From: Lenzites betulinus | Taxonomy: Eukaryota; Basidiomycota; Agaricomycetes; Polyporales; Polyporaceae | Length of the DNA: 64,000 nucleotides | Assembly (NCBI GenBank): GCA_022264855.1 | Contig: JABYQU010000057.1 | Location: 124,001 to 188,000, forward strand | Direction of reading: 5' to 3' | Part shown: positions 49,720 through 61,902 of the stretch, piece after piece | Layout: every line of letters starts with the position of its first letter | Numbering within the stretch: position 1 is the stretch's first letter | Notes under the pieces: model-generated | The model's database searches: none | What the model saw: the letters and a program-made list of their open reading frames with translations, nothing else | What the model was told of the DNA's origin: nothing | Made by a program: the position numbers and the translations under genes

Positions 49720-52700
49720 CTACCGCCACGCAAGCGACAGCACGAACCTCACATCCGCGATCTCCTGCTCCTCCTCCAAGAGGACCTTGCGGCCCTCCCC
49801 GCGCTGACTCACGTCCCGCGGCACGCTCCGCACCGTCTTCTCGATGACCTCGAGGTACGCCTCCATCGCGGCGAGGATGTCCTCCCCGGCGCCCTCCTCG
49901 AACGCGTAGTACACGTCCACGTCGTCCGTCGCCTGCAGCCCCGCGCGCTTGCGCAGCTTCTGCACGCGGTTGATGAGCTCGCGCGCGAGGTACTCCGTCT
50001 GCAGCTCCGGGTGGACCTGGATGTCGAGCCGCACGACGACCTCGTTGTCCGTGTTCGTCGCGTGCTGCGCCGCGCCGCCCGCGGCCTGCTCGGGGAGCTC
50101 GATGTAGCGCTGCACGGCGAGGTCGCCCGCGACGAGCTCGATGCCGTCCACGGTGATCTTGCCGGTGTCGACGTATTTGCGCACGGCGTCGCTCGTCACG
50201 GATGGAAGCGCGTTCTTGACCCGCCCGAGGTCTTTGCGCAGTTTCCGGCCGAGGACGGCCCAGTCCGCGACCGCGCGGTACTTCACGCCGGCGAGTTGCT
50301 CGTCGGAGGTGAAGACGACGTCGCGGAGGTTGAGCTCGGACTGGACGTAGCGCTGCAGGCTCTTTACGTCCTCGAGGTATACCGGATCGGCGTGGAAGAC
50401 GAGAAGCTCTTGGAGAGGAGTCTGTCGTGTGATGTATCAGAGGCCTGCTTTATCGTTCTAGAGATGACACTGACCTTGAGCGATAGGTTATGACGTTCAC
50501 GGAGATTACGCGTGAGGTCAATGACCGTCTGCATACGCTTGACCTTGCGTTCAATCTCCTCATCAAAGTACTCCTCCTTGACATCGGGGAAGGGCAAGAA
50601 GTGGATGGACCGCCTGTCGCCCGCCTTGGCATCCTCCGGGATGAAAGTCCTGAGCTCCTGGTAGATGTTCTCGGTCAGGAAGGGGGTGTAAGATGACTAC
50701 AAACGGTCCGATTATCAGTATACTGGCCACCCGCGATATTTCGCATCACTGACCATAGTCTGGCAGAGCGTAAGGAGTGTTTCGAAAAGGGTGTTGAGCG
50801 CCTCTACGGTGTCCTCCTCGCCGTCCTCGCCTTTCAGCCGCCTACGGTTGAAGCGGATGTACCAGTTCGTGAGCTCATCGATGAGGTCGAGCAACCGCGG
50901 GATGATCGTGTACAGTCGGTACGCGGCCATCTCTTCCCGCACAAGGCGAATGAGCGACTGGCAACGCGCAAGGATCCAGCGATCCATGACGTTCTGCGAG
51001 ACAGGCGCGTGTGCATGATAGACGAACGCCCGGCCCGTCGTCTTCTGTAGCAACGCCGCCTGCCCGAGGAAGAAGCGGAAGGCGTTGAGCCAGGGGAGGA
51101 GCACGCGCGAGACGACCTCTCGGACGCCCGCTTCGCGGAATCGCAGATTGTCACCACGAACGATGGGCGAGTTCACAAGGAACATCCTGTGAAGGGAGGT
51201 GTGAGTTTTCGTTGCGTGATGTCGTGCGAATGGCTCACCTGGTGGCGTCGGCGCCGTACTGGTCAATGATGCCGTTGGGATCGGGGTAGTTCTTCAAGCT
51301 CTTGCTCATCTTCTTACCGTCCCTACAGAAAAACATCAATGCTAAAATCCCCTTTAGAGTGGACGGAATTACGCACTCAGCAAGAACGAGACCCGTGACG
51401 ATGAGGTTCTTCCATGGTGCCTTGCCGAAGAGATGTGTAGAGAGCACGAGCAGGGTGTAGAACCAGCCGCGCGTCTGGTCGATACCTTCCGAAACGAAAT
51501 CTGCGGGGAATGTACCCTCGAACTGTGCCTTGTTCTCGAAGGGGTAGTGCTGTTGTGCGTATGGCATGCTACATTATCCCTGTCAACGATTCGATTCGGC
51601 CACACAAAGTATTCTTGCTCACCTGCCCGACTCGAACCAACAGTCGAACACCTCTTCAATGCGCTTCAGTTGCCCCTTGCCTTTCTGCGACGGGATAGTG
51701 ATGTGGTCGATCTTGTCGCGGTGAAGATCCGTGACTCCCTTGACACCGGACAACCGTTCTAGCTCCTCCACTGACCCAACGCAGACGATCTAAACCAAAG
51801 TTGTGGCGTCAGAAGGATACGACTTCCCACAGACGCGTATACTAACCTCTTCAAGATCCTCGCTAACCCACAGCGGCATTGGTGTCCCCCAATAGCGATT
51901 TCGCGAAACGTTCCAGTCCCGCGCATTCGCAATCCAGTTGCCAAATCGACCATCCCCGACGCTCTGGGGCACCCATCGTGTCTCCTTGTTGTTCGCGACC
52001 AGCTGGTCTACGACTGGCTGGACGCGGACAAACCACACCGGGATGGCGCGGTAGATCAAGGGGGTCCCTGACCTATCAAATGGGTCAAAAACAGTAGAAT
52101 CTCGGTAATAATGGGGCATACCGCCAGCAGTAGGGGTACGAGTGATTGATAGTGGACTGGACAATTAAACGGCCCTTGTTCTTGAGCACCTTCTGGATCT
52201 CCTTGTCGGCAGCCTAGTTAAGATGTGAGCAATCAATGGGTCTAAGCTAAGCTTGTGGCACGCTATACCTTGACATGTAGCCCAGCGAATTCCGACACTT
52301 GCTGAGTGAAGCGACCAGCATCGTCAATGGGGCATGGAGGCATATCTTCTGGGCGAAGCACGCCGTTCTCGATGGAGATACGGTGATCATCTTCACCGAA
52401 CGCAGGCGCTTGGTGGACAATACCTGTACCATCCTCAGCCGTCACGTAGGTGTCGTTGAGCACCCGGAACGCCTTGTCTTCGAACTGTGTCAAAGTAGAT
52501 GAGCGGTGTTGTACCAGGGTGAGTGTCTGAGGCTTACCTGCTCCGTGAAGTACTCGAATAATGGCACATATCGCCATCCCTTCATGTCAGAGCCCTTGAA
52601 AGTGGCAATCTTTTTGAATTTCGCTTTCTTCGGGTCCTTGTAGAGCGTTCGAAGGAGATTCTCGTGGATGATGAAGTTTTGGTCGCGTTCTTGATCGTGG

Positions 52701-53548
52701 ATCTTGATGTAGTTGTAGTCGGGGTGCACACACAGACCAAGGTTGGAGGGGAGTGTCCAAGGTGTCGTCGTCCATGCCAGAAGGGATGTTGACCGATCAT
52801 CGACCAGAGGAAAAGCGACAGTAACGGCGGGATCGTTGACGTCCTTGTACGCCAGGTTGGCCTCGAAATTGGAAAGAGGCGTCAAGAGGCCAGTCGAGTA
52901 GGGCATGACTTTGAGTCCACGATAGATCATGTCCTTCTCGAAAAGTTGCTTGAAGGCCCACCACACGCTCTCCATGAATGTGATATTGAGAGTCTTATAG
53001 TCGTTGTCGAAGTCAATCCAGCGGCCCATACGCTCGACGGTGCGGCGCCATTCCGAAGCATAGCGCATGACGATAGCGCGGCATTCCTCGTTGTATTTGT
53101 CGATTCCCATCTTCATGACATCGTCGCGGCTAGTGATCCCGAGTTTCTTGTCGATCTCGTGCTCGACTGGAACACCGTGTGTATCCCAACCGAAGCGGCG
53201 AACGACATGGAATCCACTCGCATGTGCATGTCTTGTAACGATGTCCTAAAATTGCTGTCGTACGCGAGCTCATATCTCTTTCAAAGGGACGTACCTTGAT
53301 GGTCCCTGCGAGGAGATGCCCGTAATGGGGCAGGCCGGTGGCAAATGGCGGACCGTCGTAGAACGAATACTCGGGTCTACCCTCCGACAACTTCAGACTT
53401 GTTTGAAATGCATCGATCTCTCTCCAGTATGCAATAACTTTCTCTTCCTCCTTGGCGAAATTGAATGGCGCCGACACTGCCGCCCGATTAAGCAAAGTGG
53501 GCCGCGCGCAGGACAAGTCCGCTTACGATTGTGTGGTGGGAAAGTCAT
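49720..53548 (-). CDS. ILS1: Isoleucyl-tRNA synthetase, cytosolic
   Basis: Class I synthetase charging tRNA-Ile. The ATG at 53548 lies in a short first exon (MTFPPHN) spliced over about 50 bp to [24 protein letters not shown] motif: [20 protein letters not shown]. Then [14 protein letters not shown] sequence, [20 protein letters not shown] and the editing domain ([35 protein letters not shown]). [15 protein letters not shown] is restored by removing an intron at about 52074-52121. Next [11 protein letters not shown], the KMSKS motif [15 protein letters not shown], the anticodon-binding domain ([27 protein letters not shown]) and the eukaryotic C-terminal extension, ending [10 protein letters not shown]. 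About twelve short introns. The gene appears intact and shares its upstream region with the BTB gene. Confidence 0.95.
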
Positions 53549-54026
53549 TTTTATGAGATCCCGAAGGGATTCCTGTCCCTAGAAAGAGCACGCAGAGAGC
53601 AGAGTTCAAGAAGAGAGCGCGGAGCAGGAGTCAGTCTGTATGTGCAAGTCACCTTTAGGCTCGTCTGCCACAGTAGATAAGCGCTCATTCCGCGATCAGA
53701 TCATCTGAGATCTTCGTACCTTTATGGTAAGTACAATATGTCATTCCAGTCGTCTTCGACGGTCTGACCTCCGACAGTACTATGATATGCACCGAGGCAA
53801 GTCAAAAGCACTTGACCGGAAATGTAATGTTATTAAGACATAATAATAAGCGTACAGTAACGTTACAAAGTGCCACTCGTGGCAAACATCGTGGCGCATT
53901 ACCCGAGTAGGCGCCACTGGCACGGGTGGCTGCGGCAGCAACCCGTAGTTGTGACTTGTACTTAGACCAGTCCCGTCAACTGGTGAGGTGTGCCACACAA
54001 CTCTGTGATGTGTAAATCGGAACAAA
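53549..54026. other. Divergent intergenic region
   Basis: About 480 bp between the IleRS start (minus) and the BTB gene (plus); it probably holds both promoters. No repeat or RNA gene recognised. Confidence 0.45.
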
Positions 54027-56125
54027 ATGCTCACCCATTCATCCTATGACAGCTCCAAATTCTCTTCCGCCATAAGTAGGATCCATGCCTCCGAAAGCTG
54101 GCAAGAAAGTGCGCGTATTGATATTGCTCCAACCACGAAAGTATGTACTGACTCCTCAGCTCTCGCAACCCGAAAGTCCAACAATAATGTCAAGCATGAG
54201 CCGGTTGATTTGCCGCAGGCTACTTCCATAAAGCCGGTCGACACACCGGATGACACTTTCCCAAAGCCCGTCGATCCACCGGATGACACTTTCCCAAAGC
54301 CCGTCGATCCACCGCATGACACTTCCCCCGGACCACCGTCTCTTTTTTGGAACATTGTAGCCAACCGGCAACAAGCAGGTGTGATAAGACACAAACCGTA
54401 CCCGGACATAATTTGAATGACAGGCCCACAGCATCTACGGGAGGCGAGCACATAACAGGCCATGCTGGATGGAGTTCCAACAATGGTAGTGTCCCACATA
54501 ATGCGCCTGCATTGGCCGCCGGCGCCACTGCAACAGCAAAACCTACTACCACGAACCAAAGGGCACCAAGCACTTATACAACAGCTTCGAATGCCACCTG
54601 GGAGGATGCCGGCCAATATGCTCTCAACGCGAGCATCCTATCCGGAATGTTCGAGGATCTCCGCATTGTAACGTTCTCCAGACGTTCTTCAAACGACTCT
54701 ATCACTACCCCACGGGTGTTGTACGCGAACCAGACCCTGTTGACGCGGACCATACCAGCACTTCTCACTGGTGAGCAGTTTCTTTGTGTTTCGGCCACGT
54801 TGATGCTCACATGAGAGGCACAAGTCGAAGTCGCGGACCAGAAATTAGAAGAGAAAGCAACATTCTTGGAGAACGCTGTGGTCCCAGCGGTATCTTACGG
54901 GTATGGTGAAGATAGCGATCTAGAGGACTATCAATCCGACGAAGAAGAGTCTGAAGACGATGGCACCACGAAGACGCCCAACGTTCACCTCGACGCCGAA
55001 ACCGAGGGTGAAACGCCGGCATCTCTAGTAGCGGGCTCCGATCCATCGCAGCCAGACACTTCCTCCCCCACACATTCCTTGTCCGAAGATGATGAAAACT
55101 CAAGAACGGAAGGGGCAGATAGTAAGGAGTCCAATGTGCGTCATACACTACGAGTCACGACGTAGCATAGGCTTCTTATCATCCTATGCAGGCGGCCGCC
55201 AGCATTCCTAGAGGTGCCCCTAGTCCGACCGAATCTGAGAGCTTTGTTTCCGTCTCTCCCCCGGAGAATGCCACTGCTCCACCGAGCGCGAATCATGGAC
55301 CACAGGCGTCGGACGTCAAGCCTAAGAAACCTAGGGTCAAAACACAGACAGCCAGCAAGTCCCGCCCCATGGTCGACCCCGCTGTTACAAGACCCCGTTC
55401 GATTGTTGTGACAGACATAGCCTATCGCACGTACGTCCAAAGAATCTACTCCTTAATATATGCTAACACCTGGTCAAATCGCACAGATGGCGGGCTGTCT
55501 TATTCTACGCTTATACACACCGGATCGCGTTTTCCCCCTTGCGATCCCAGGGGGTCAATCTTGCTCCTGTAGACGACGAGAATGACCCCGCCCAACTGCC
55601 CATATGTTCGCCGAAGTCAGTGTACCGCCTCGCAGTGAAGGTCAGTTGCAGTCTCTAACTCCGGCGTTGCGGGGCGCTCATACATATACAGTACGGCCAT
55701 ACGGAGCTGCAGCAGCTTGCTATGAGCGACATTTGGTCGAAACTTTCGACTCAAAACGTGCTCACAGAACTCTTCTCGAGTTTCACATCGAGGCCAGTAC
55801 CAGGCTACCGCCTCACAAACACTCGAACGCAATCGCTGACGGGTACACCATGCAATGCAACAGATACCCCGCGATTCAAGAGATGGAACTTAACTACGTC
55901 GGAGTGTACATCAAGCACCCAGACATCATTGTCCGCCTCCCAGCGTGGACGGACCGCTTCGCACGCGGCGAACTCAAGGAACACGCTGACACCTTCGGGC
56001 GGTTCATCCATATGCTCGTCTGCGCGGCGACCGCAGCGCCAGCTGGCGAAAATATGTGTCCACGGGGATGCGCGATGGCGACCGTCCAGCATAGATGCAC
56101 CATGTGCGGGATCACGTTCATGTGA
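54027..56125 (+). CDS. BTB/POZ-type protein with long acidic disordered insert (5' end uncertain)
   Basis: Probable adaptor of basidiomycete BTB type. The N-terminal exon (from 54027) contains three 11-residue tandem repeats (KPVDTPDDTFP, KPVDPPDDTFP, KPVDPPHDTSP; 54231-54328). The BTB part begins at LRIVTFSRRSSNDSI, with ALYANQ-like VLYANQTLLTRTIPALLTG. It is interrupted by about 200 disordered acidic residues (EDYQSDEEESEDDG) and resumes with WRAVLFYAYTHRIAFSPLRS, then CSPKSVYRLAVK|YGHTELQQLAMSDIW and LTELFSSFTSR|YPAIQEMEL, a standard family ending. It closes with CPRGC and RCTMCGITF. Introns are clear at about 55130-55188, 55430-55487 and 55638-55688. The last one (55793-55863) appears to be GC-AG. 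How the first exon joins is unresolved. It could be partly degraded. Confidence 0.65.
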
Positions 56126-56410
56126 GCTGGATCACTTTTCACAAGATATGAGGGGTATCGAGGTTCTTGAACGACTGTATGAGTAGAGACTGGACAAATG
56201 TATGCTGATTGTCTGGACACGACGCTTTTATGACACACTATGCAGGCTTCAAATTCAGTTCGAGCTCCAGCTGCGACATACACGCTTGAGCCACCGGGCT
56301 TTCTTCGTGTCCGCACCAAGGTCTGGATCACGCAGTGCCGCGAACCGTCTGATAGCTAGTCTGCACGTCTCACCCCTGAACTTTGTGATCAGCCTATGGT
56401 GCAATTTGGC

Positions 56411-57649
56411 CTAGAAGTTCCACATAAGCCATGAACGCAGCAAGTAGTTAAGCACGCGTACCGTGACAGTATTCTCCGACATGTCCGCGCCATCCGTCGA
56501 GAGGTCGGCGACCTGTCGTACCTCCAGATCACCAAAATTCGCGAGCCAGACCTGCCAGAGACACTCCTCCCAGTCGGCCGTGCGGGACATGTTGGCAAAG
56601 AAGCGTTCTGTGCACCATGTCGCATCGTCGCGTGCGATCACCACCGGTGCAAGAGGCGCGAATGGGAAAGACGTCTGCTCCGTGTTGGTGAGTATTCCCG
56701 GCCTACGTTTGCGTGTACGGCCTTCGGACGACATTGCTGACGATAGCGTGGGCTGTTGGTGTAGTAGGGTACGGTAGAGGGTCTTAGGTGGGACGGAGGT
56801 GAGATTGCTAGGGAAAAGGACGACGCGCGGGCTCGGGGCGAGGAACCGCGCGAGATTGAGGAACATATTCGGATGCATGTCCGAATTCGCGGGCAAATGA
56901 AGGAAGTGGACAAAGAACGTGTGTTTGAGCGGTGGGTGCTTGCGTTGGATGGCGGTCAATTTCGCTACCAGTTGCAGGTGCTCCGGAGAGGACGGTACTG
57001 CCGTTGTTGTGACAAGCAGGCTTATTGGTCCTGTGTATGCGTTAGGACGTGAACATAGACATAACACATATACCCTCTGACCTCGCCATTCAGCGGCCCA
57101 GCTTTCAATATGCTCCACCCCTTCTTCAGTAGTCCATAAGGCGGCGGAAAAGACTGGGTTTTCTGACAGAGTCGCCAAGACGTTCGTGCTCAAGACAGGA
57201 GGAAGAGACCCAGAAGAAGAGACCTTGAAAAGAAGATGGTCCACAGGAAGCCCCTTCAGCACAGAAAGATCTACCAACACGTTAGTGGCCAAAACGAGTT
57301 TCACGGTCACGAAGGACCAACCTAGCGTCTCGTTGGTTCTGAAAGAACGTCCCCAGAAACTGCAGCACATATAGCTAGAGAAAGCCAAGATGCTGAAAAG
57401 ACAGTATCCCAAGACGAGAGTCGCCAGAGACGGTGTACCCGGGACCCAAGGTCGTACCACAGCCGGAGCAGAGCCAGAGAGCCAAAGGTCCAGTTGTGAC
57501 AAGATAGCGTTCCGTGATGTGTGTCCATACTGTCTGTTCTTGCGAGAATTTGCGTCGTCTGGGTCTGAAGACAACCGGAGGTGTATAGCATGGGCCCTAC
57601 TCTTGCTGGGTGGGGAGGACGAGGACGCTGTCTTGTGCAACATTGTCAT
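56411..57649 (-). CDS. Single-pass membrane protein of unknown function (glycosyltransferase-like?)
   Basis: About 395 residues after removal of one in-frame 51-bp intron (57031-57081), which joins EWRG to PISLLVTT. About 70 N-terminal cytosolic residues are followed by one membrane segment (LATLVLGYCLFSILAFSSYM), giving a type II topology typical of Golgi enzymes. The lumenal part has blocks HTFFVHFLHLPANSDMHPNM, FLNLARFLAPSPRVVLFPSN and LAPVVIARDDATWCTERFFA, then DWEECLWQVWLANFGDLEV. This arrangement vaguely recalls LARGE/GT49-type glycosyltransferases, but no DxD metal site is clear, so the enzyme call is only a suggestion. The stop faces the BTB gene (convergent). Confidence 0.72.
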   Translation of the reverse strand: MTMLHKTASSSSPPSKSRAHAIHLRLSSDPDDANSRKNRQYGHTSRNAILSQLDLWLSGSAPAVVRPWVPGTPSLATLVLGYCLFSILAFSSYMCCSFWGRSFRTNETLGWSFVTVKLVLATNVLVDLSVLKGLPVDHLLFKVSSSGSLPPVLSTNVLATLSENPVFSAALWTTEEGVEHIESWAAEWRGQRVYVLCLCSRPNAYTGPISLLVTTTAVPSSPEHLQLVAKLTAIQRKHPPLKHTFFVHFLHLPANSDMHPNMFLNLARFLAPSPRVVLFPSNLTSVPPKTLYRTLLHQQPTLSSAMSSEGRTRKRRPGILTNTEQTSFPFAPLAPVVIARDDATWCTERFFANMSRTADWEECLWQVWLANFGDLEVRQVADLSTDGADMSENTVTVRVLNYLLRSWLMWNF

Positions 57650-57884
57650 CTTCCAGATTGATCACAGTAACAGACCCGAGGTAGAGTTCACTTCAATGTA
57701 GGGACCTCTTGCGACAATCTACGTGAGTCGCTTGCGAGTCTTTTGATCACGGGAAGACGAAGTCAGTGCGGTGAAGTGGTTGGGAGAAGGAAAGTAACAG
57801 CGCCTAACCGAGTCTAATTCAGCAGGCCGCGGGCGCTACAAAGTTCATCGACGGTATCCGACTTCCTAGTACTTGCTACCGTTC

Positions 57885-60015
57885 TTACAGACTATCTACG
57901 AAGGCACTCATGTTCTCCCTGGCTACGCCGCCCTCGTCCCATTCGCGCTCCACAGCGCGTGAGAACTTCTGCATATTCTCGCGCTTGCGTGCGCCATCTG
58001 CTCCAAACGCCCTCCCCAGCACGTCGCGAACCTCTGCCTTCAGAGCCTCCACCGTTCCGGTGGGCTGACGTCCAGTGCGGTAAATGGGCTTGAGACCGTT
58101 CGAGCCGCTGCGTCCCTCGATGAGCTCGTAGCCCGCTTGGAGGCTATCCGAAACGTGCACGGCGGAAAGCGGCTGGTCGGCACCGAACGGCCAGAAGATC
58201 CTGAAGCATGCGTATATTAGTCGCAAGATGACCGCAAGAAGGCGATGCTTATACATAGGTACCCCTGCCGCGACTGACTCGATGACGCTGTTGTGGCCGC
58301 CATGAGTGAGGAACCATCCGGTAACCTACAGTATACCGCACACACGTTTCGCCGTGTCATCATTAGCGAGGATCAACAACAGTAAGTGAGATACGTACAG
58401 GATGCTCCAGTATCAGCTGTTGAGGAGTCCAACTTGAGATTAGGCCTTTGGGGTATGAGTCGATCCTCTCCTTTGCAGCCTCCGGAATATCCCCAGAGGA
58501 CGACGAGCTCATGATCTGCGTGCCAGGATGGCACTTGTAAGCCGAAGAAGCTAAAACGAGAGCACTACTCACGAAGGGAATATCAAGGTCCATAATGACA
58601 TCTAACACCGACCACAGTTTTTGGACTTCGTCTTCGCCGTGGAACATCGTTCCGAATGATATCTATAGGCAAGCATGAGCACCACCCACACATGAAGCGT
58701 GTACATTGCTTACATAGAGTAGCGAACGTTCCCCGGATGTAGCCAATGTAGCGTCCAAAAATGCCTGAAATTTGTCGTCGTCCGTGGGCTGCTCCCTCTT
58801 GAGCACTTCCCCGAGGCGAGTAAGTGGCCCGGTGACATAAATACCGCGGGAGGTTTTGCCAAACCACTCTCTCATTGCTGCGACTGCTTCGGCCTCGTAT
58901 GTTTCGGAGGTGTACAGGAGCATACCATCGCATGCTTCCAGCATCCTGTGAAGTACGTCCAAATCGCTGTAAACGTGCATCCCAGAGCGAAAACCGTGGC
59001 ATACTCATAAAGGCGGGCGAATACGCTGACAATCATCTGTGGCGGGACGTGAGACTGCGAAGTTGAACGCGTTAGCGACAATGAGTTGGGCAGATACTCA
59101 GATTATGTACTGACCGGCTGCGGATAGTATTCGTAGTCATACATGGGAGGCATTCCAGGCACCCGTACGACTTCACCTTTCGTCCCTACGTATTCCTGAT
59201 AGACTAATGTGAGGATATGCCATTCGGTCATAAACGAGTGTACATACCCGTAGGATGATATCTGCGAACGGCACGCCTGTCCGGCGAGCTTCTTCCTCAG
59301 CTCTCACGCGGACGTTGCCCTTCCCACAGTATTCCTGTGGGCCGAAGAGATGGAACATTGCTGCTGTGAGCCCCGAACACCAGATGTATACTTTCACGCT
59401 GTTTGCGCTGAGCATCTTGACGGTATGGAATGCCTCTATGCCGAACATCTGCAGCGTTATACGAGTGAGTGTTGAATGGAATTAATAGACTGAGAAGGTT
59501 CATAATCACATCTACGATCACTGCGCAGGGCGACGGGAGGGGTGCGATCTGTGAGCCCGTCTTCTGACACAGTACCGCTTCTCCCGAGATCAGCTGCTTC
59601 CAAGCGACCTCAAAAGCATGGTCAAGCTCGGCGAGTCTATCGAAGTGTGCTTCTCCAAGCGAGAGAATCCTAGGAAGGAGTCAAGTATGATAAGTCAGCC
59701 TGAATAACGCGAAACAACTATAGGAGCGGAGTTACCTGATATGTTCTCCATGGCACTCCTCATCGGAGCCAAGGTTGCGCCTGAGTTCTTCCAAAGCTCG
59801 GTCGAAAAAACTGTTCGTGACGAGAAACGTCACGTCGATAGGACGCAGCTTCACGAGGCGCACAACCAGATTGATGAGGGGGCGGGCATGACCTGAAGAG
59901 CGTGGTGCACTGGCGACGTCAGCTCACTAACAGACATTAGTAGGAGCATGATGGGGTAAGACGAACCCCAAGCTTGAAACGGGTAGGCCACGATATGCTT
60001 GCGCATTGAGGACAT
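57885..60015 (-). CDS. UDP-glycosyltransferase (GT1 family)
   Basis: Transfers a sugar from a UDP-sugar to a small hydrophobic acceptor. The first exon starts MSSMRKHIVAYPFQAWG at 60015 and joins HARPLINLVVRLVKLRP after a 74-bp intron, recreating the N-terminal GHxxP-like acceptor-site pattern. Further exons: ALEELRRNLGSDEECH, VKVYIWCSGLTAAMFHLFGP, VPGMPPMYDYEYYPQPS, AMREWFGKTSRGIYVTGPL and SLLYVSN|ISFGTMF. The donor-binding motif follows: LISSWTPQQLILEHP, then TGWFLTHGGHNSVIESVAAG and IFWPFGADQPLSAVH. It ends SAFVDSL. About ten introns. No signal peptide, as in other fungal soluble UGTs. The acceptor cannot be predicted; no pathway genes are adjacent. Confidence 0.88.
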
Positions 60016-60207
60016 GTTGATGATTCAGAGGTGAGTTGAGGTACTGAACGAGTCCTCGCAGAGACCTTATAACACTTTTCAGGCTCTCAGATACACTGGT
60101 CTGGATGCTGTCGACGGCCCTGGCCCACCTCCTAGGCGTGTCAATATGTCCTACGTGTTAATCAATCATGAAGTTCCGCTCGCTTCATTGCGCAAAGGAA
60201 GGATTTA

Positions 60208-60253
60208 GAGGGGGGTAGGGGGGTAGGGGAGGGGCGTGGGGGGGGGGGGGGGC
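60208..60253 (+). repeat. G-rich tract able to form a G-quadruplex
   Basis: Several runs of 4-6 G separated by TA, A or C, followed by an uninterrupted run of about 15 G. By composition it meets the usual four-run criterion many times over. Confidence 0.6.
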
Positions 60254-61331
60254 GTTGCACGCAGGGTGCGCCGGGAACCACCGAGTGATGCAATCCATTT
60301 TCGTAAGCAAGGACCTGGTGCGCACTTAGTCTTTTGAGCTCAAACGGGTATATTATACCTGCTGCATACCACGCCAACAGACGGTGCTCATTCCGTGGCG
60401 AGTTTGCGCATTTCAGACAGTCTCGCAGGAGACAGAGCGCGCGCTTAGCTATGTGATCACCACATCCGTGTCGGGTTGAAAAAGACATACGTCTGGCCGC
60501 CTAAAAGGAGACAATTGGTCAAATTTCAATAACGAAAGACATCAGAGTATAAATTACTTGCCGCTGCGCAACGTGATGTGGTGGAAACTGGCTGCGCAAA
60601 CGAGCGGGCTGTGTTGATAGGTGTCACCGTTCGCAGAACCAGAATGGCTAACAAGAGTAGATCGCGGGATACGCCCTTTGAATGCCTATGGATCTCTTGA
60701 TGGGGATCCTACGTCGGCGTTGGCCTCGGGGCCGGGCTCGTGTACGACTTACGCAGTCAGGACAACGATAGTCAATTCAGTAACACAGAACTACCTCGCA
60801 CATGTTGGATCGGCGACAGTTATGAGGTGTATGGGTCCTTCCTTCTGAACGCTCGCCTTGCGCAACTTTCACACATTTCGTATAGCTAGCCACTGCGGGA
60901 TCGCTGAGATGGACAATATGCGGCAGCGCGGGAGACTTGTCTGAAATTGGATTGCTGAGTAGTGATTTATCAGCTCTTCCTGCAGTTAGAAAAAAGAATT
61001 CGCTGAGTCGTAAAGTCAGAAGAGCACTCCGACTGAGAGGCTGTGCCACGGTAGCGTGGCCCTCGCCAAAAGGGGAACCAGCGCAGAGCGTCTAACATGT
61101 TCGTTCAATTTCAAGGCCAATGGTTTTCGCCACAGGGTTGCACTGACAGCTGGGGCCCAGGCGCTAGGTAGTTTCCTGATATCAGCTTTAGGCATCCTGG
61201 TTTATCCGTATTAATAGCTCGGGTTGTGAATGAATTTGGGTCTCCTTGCATCAGGAAAGCCTCCGTGAACCATGGGCCTCATATGGTAACGCATGGCTGG
61301 ATGGAGGCGCTGGAGACACCCCCCATCATAT

Positions 61332-61348
61332 GGAGACAGGGCGTCTCC
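61332..61348. promoter_or_regulatory. GGAGAC...GTCTCC inverted site 1
   Basis: GGAGACAGGGCGTCTCC; with the flanking AT/AT the arms are 8 bp (ATGGAGAC / GTCTCCAT). Candidate binding site for a dimeric regulator; no factor known to me. Confidence 0.3.
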
Positions 61349-61554
61349 ATCAGTGCCAAAATGAAGACTATGGAGCCTGTCCCACGGCTTTCCCGCGCAA
61401 CTCACCAGCGCCGTGCTGCTTTCTTGCCCTTAAATAGATCATGATCACGCTCCAGAAGAGCGTATGTTTATGTTTATGAACGAAAATACGCAGCTTTCGA
61501 GGGATTGTCAACGGGGTGGAGAACGCGTCTCCGTATGGAGGCCCCTGGAGCGTT

Positions 61555-61570
61555 GGAGACAGGCGTCTCC
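61555..61570. promoter_or_regulatory. GGAGAC...GTCTCC inverted site 2
   Basis: GGAGACAGGCGTCTCC, arms extend to 7 bp with flanking T/A. Nearly the same core as site 1, about 460 bp upstream of the repeat-protein ATG. A weaker third copy (GGAGAACGCGTCTCC) is at 61518-61532. Confidence 0.3.
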
Positions 61571-61895
61571 ATCTGGAGGTTTTGGTGTTTCCTGATGTGG
61601 CTTTCGATCGCGGTCCTGGTTCGCCGACGACTGCTGGACTACTGGAGTGGCCAAACTTGAAGTCAGACGGTGCGTGCCATCATGGATACACCTTGCATTC
61701 ATTCACTCTTAGGAAGCTAGCAGAGTCCTGCGCAGTACTCTTGGCAGTCGGGCAAGGCATTATGCCCGAGGTGGACACTGCGTCCTTGCCGCTTGGGGTT
61801 GCCGGCGCAGCATCCAGCATCCCACACAGTTTCCAGTGCCCGCCATAGTGCACCACCTTGCGATATTGTGAAGCGGCGCCTTGGGCGAGCGCATG

Positions 61896-61902
61896 TATAA
61901 AG
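61896..61902 (+). promoter_or_regulatory. TATA box of the decapeptide-repeat protein gene
   Basis: TATAAAG about 115-120 bp upstream of the ATG at 62017, with a CT-rich leader between them. Confidence 0.6.

Larger units (their letters stand above)
60016..61895. other. Intergenic region with G-rich tract and GGAGAC palindromes
   Basis: About 1.9 kb without a supported gene. It holds a G-rich tract (60208-60253) and a group of inverted GGAGAC/GTCTCC sites at 61332-61348, 61518-61532 and 61555-61570, upstream of the repeat-protein gene. Confidence 0.5.
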
